This document shows, piece after piece, positions 23,641 through 23,990 of a stretch of DNA of 23,990 nucleotides (positions are counted from its first letter, which is position 1; each line of letters begins with the position of its first letter). The notes under the pieces were generated by a model. The model was not told where the DNA came from. It saw nothing but the letters and a program-made list of their open reading frames with translations, and searched no databases. The DNA comes from an uncultured Alphaproteobacteria bacterium (lineage in GTDB: Bacteria; Pseudomonadota; Alphaproteobacteria; RF32; CAG-239), in NCBI GenBank assembly GCA_934271195.1, contig CAKQRB010000018.1, forward strand, positions 1-23,990, in the 5' to 3' direction. The position numbers and the translations under genes are program-made.

Positions 23641-23880
23641 CCTAATCTTTGTCTTATTTTTTTCTTCTTATTTATATTTTTTATTTAATTTTCCCTCCAT
23701 CTCCTTCCTTTCTCTTATCTCCCCGCTAATTTCTTTTTCCCACTTCCCTGTTCCGTTCTCTTTTCTCACCCTCTTGTCCCGTTTTTTCTCCGCCCTCTTT
23801 CCGCCCTATCACTCCCCGCCTTTTCCCGCTCCCTTTTGCTGTTGTTTTTCTTTTTTATTTTCGGGTTTTGGTTTCTTCAT
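23641..23880. other. Strongly pyrimidine-biased non-coding tract
   Basis: This stretch holds no gene I can support. On the plus strand it is almost all C and T: I counted 20 purines in the 160 bases 23691-23850 (12.5%). It runs as irregular TTTC, CTCC, CCCG and TTCC groups without a fixed repeat unit. The minus strand is accordingly A/G rich and shows Lys/Arg/Glu-heavy short frames without ribosome sites. Flanking genes show nothing similar. Confidence 0.75.
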
Positions 23881-23902
23881 AGAGTTAGGGTTTCTTCTTT
23901 AT

Positions 23903-23930
23903 GTTACTTTTGTCATGTAACAAAAGTAAC
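23903..23930. repeat. Inverted repeat, 11-bp arms, possible dispersed element
   Basis: GTTACTTTTGT (23903-23913) and ACAAAAGTAAC (23920-23930) are perfect inverted arms around CATGTA. No T-run follows on either strand, so it is not a standard terminator. The 60 bases to the right edge (CCAAAAATACTAGCCCGC and onward) show no gene. From memory, similar GTTACTTTTGT inverted repeats occur between genes in other gut bacteria; not checked. Confidence 0.6.
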
Positions 23931-23990
23931 CAAAAATACTAGCCCGCTCTCGCTTTCTAGGCTTTCAAGAAAAAGTTAAGGTCGCTACGC

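Noticed and set aside
23690..23876. Lys/Arg/Glu-rich coding frames on the minus strand of the pyrimidine tract
   Set aside because: Each is under about 60 codons, without a Shine-Dalgarno or family, and the composition alone produces such residues.
1..23990. CRISPR array, prophage or insertion sequence
   Set aside because: No regularly spaced direct repeats, integrase, transposase or phage genes were seen on either strand.

Overview
The window looks like ordinary chromosomal core DNA from an alphaproteobacterium of moderate GC content with AT-rich spacers, possibly one of the uncultured gut lineages. The phylum call rests on gene order: gpmI-envC-ctpA-yibQ-rppH, rsmI/yraN beside an LpoA-like lipoprotein, SRP RNA followed by dnaX-ybaB-recR, and an IalB-family protein beside rlmN. 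The lineage within Alphaproteobacteria is inference. I see no prophage, insertion sequence, tRNA, rRNA or CRISPR array.

Layout. At the left edge a partial minus-strand ORF (1-93) lies behind a structured, apparently promoter-driven and terminator-ended RNA (127-282), which follows ialB-rlmN (1921-326, minus). Diverging from these is cca (2019-3239, plus), then a separate 49-codon secreted microprotein gene (3306-3455) that shares a bidirectional terminator with gyrB (5993-3552, minus). A three-TM membrane protein of unknown function (6208-6813, plus) converges on polA (9601-6848, minus), which has an orphan ribbon-helix-helix gene upstream. From 9946 to 17586 everything is on the plus strand: a short class A PBP, then the tightly packed gpmI-envC-ctpA-yibQ-rppH operon. 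yraN and rsmI (17589-18780, minus) diverge from the LpoA-like lipoprotein (18861-20246). Then come the small SRP RNA (20311-20403) and the dnaX-ybaB-recR-pgpA cluster (20425-23601). The last 390 bases hold no convincing gene: a terminator, a strongly pyrimidine-biased tract and an inverted repeat.

How the genes work together. Three themes dominate: DNA replication and repair (gyrB, polA, dnaX, recR, ybaB), envelope building and remodelling (class A PBP, LpoA-like lipoprotein, EnvC, CtpA, YibQ, PgpA), and RNA maturation or decay (RlmN, RsmI, Cca, RppH, SRP RNA).

The two items most worth a second look are (1) the structured RNA at 127-282, which I cannot assign to a family and which may be a stand-alone sRNA or a cis-acting leader with an alternative pairing to its terminator, and (2) three A-tracts (9, 9 and 8 A) in the dnaX hinge, with stop codons close behind in shifted frames. 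The second item looks like a gamma/tau slippage device. All promoter and structure calls were made by eye.
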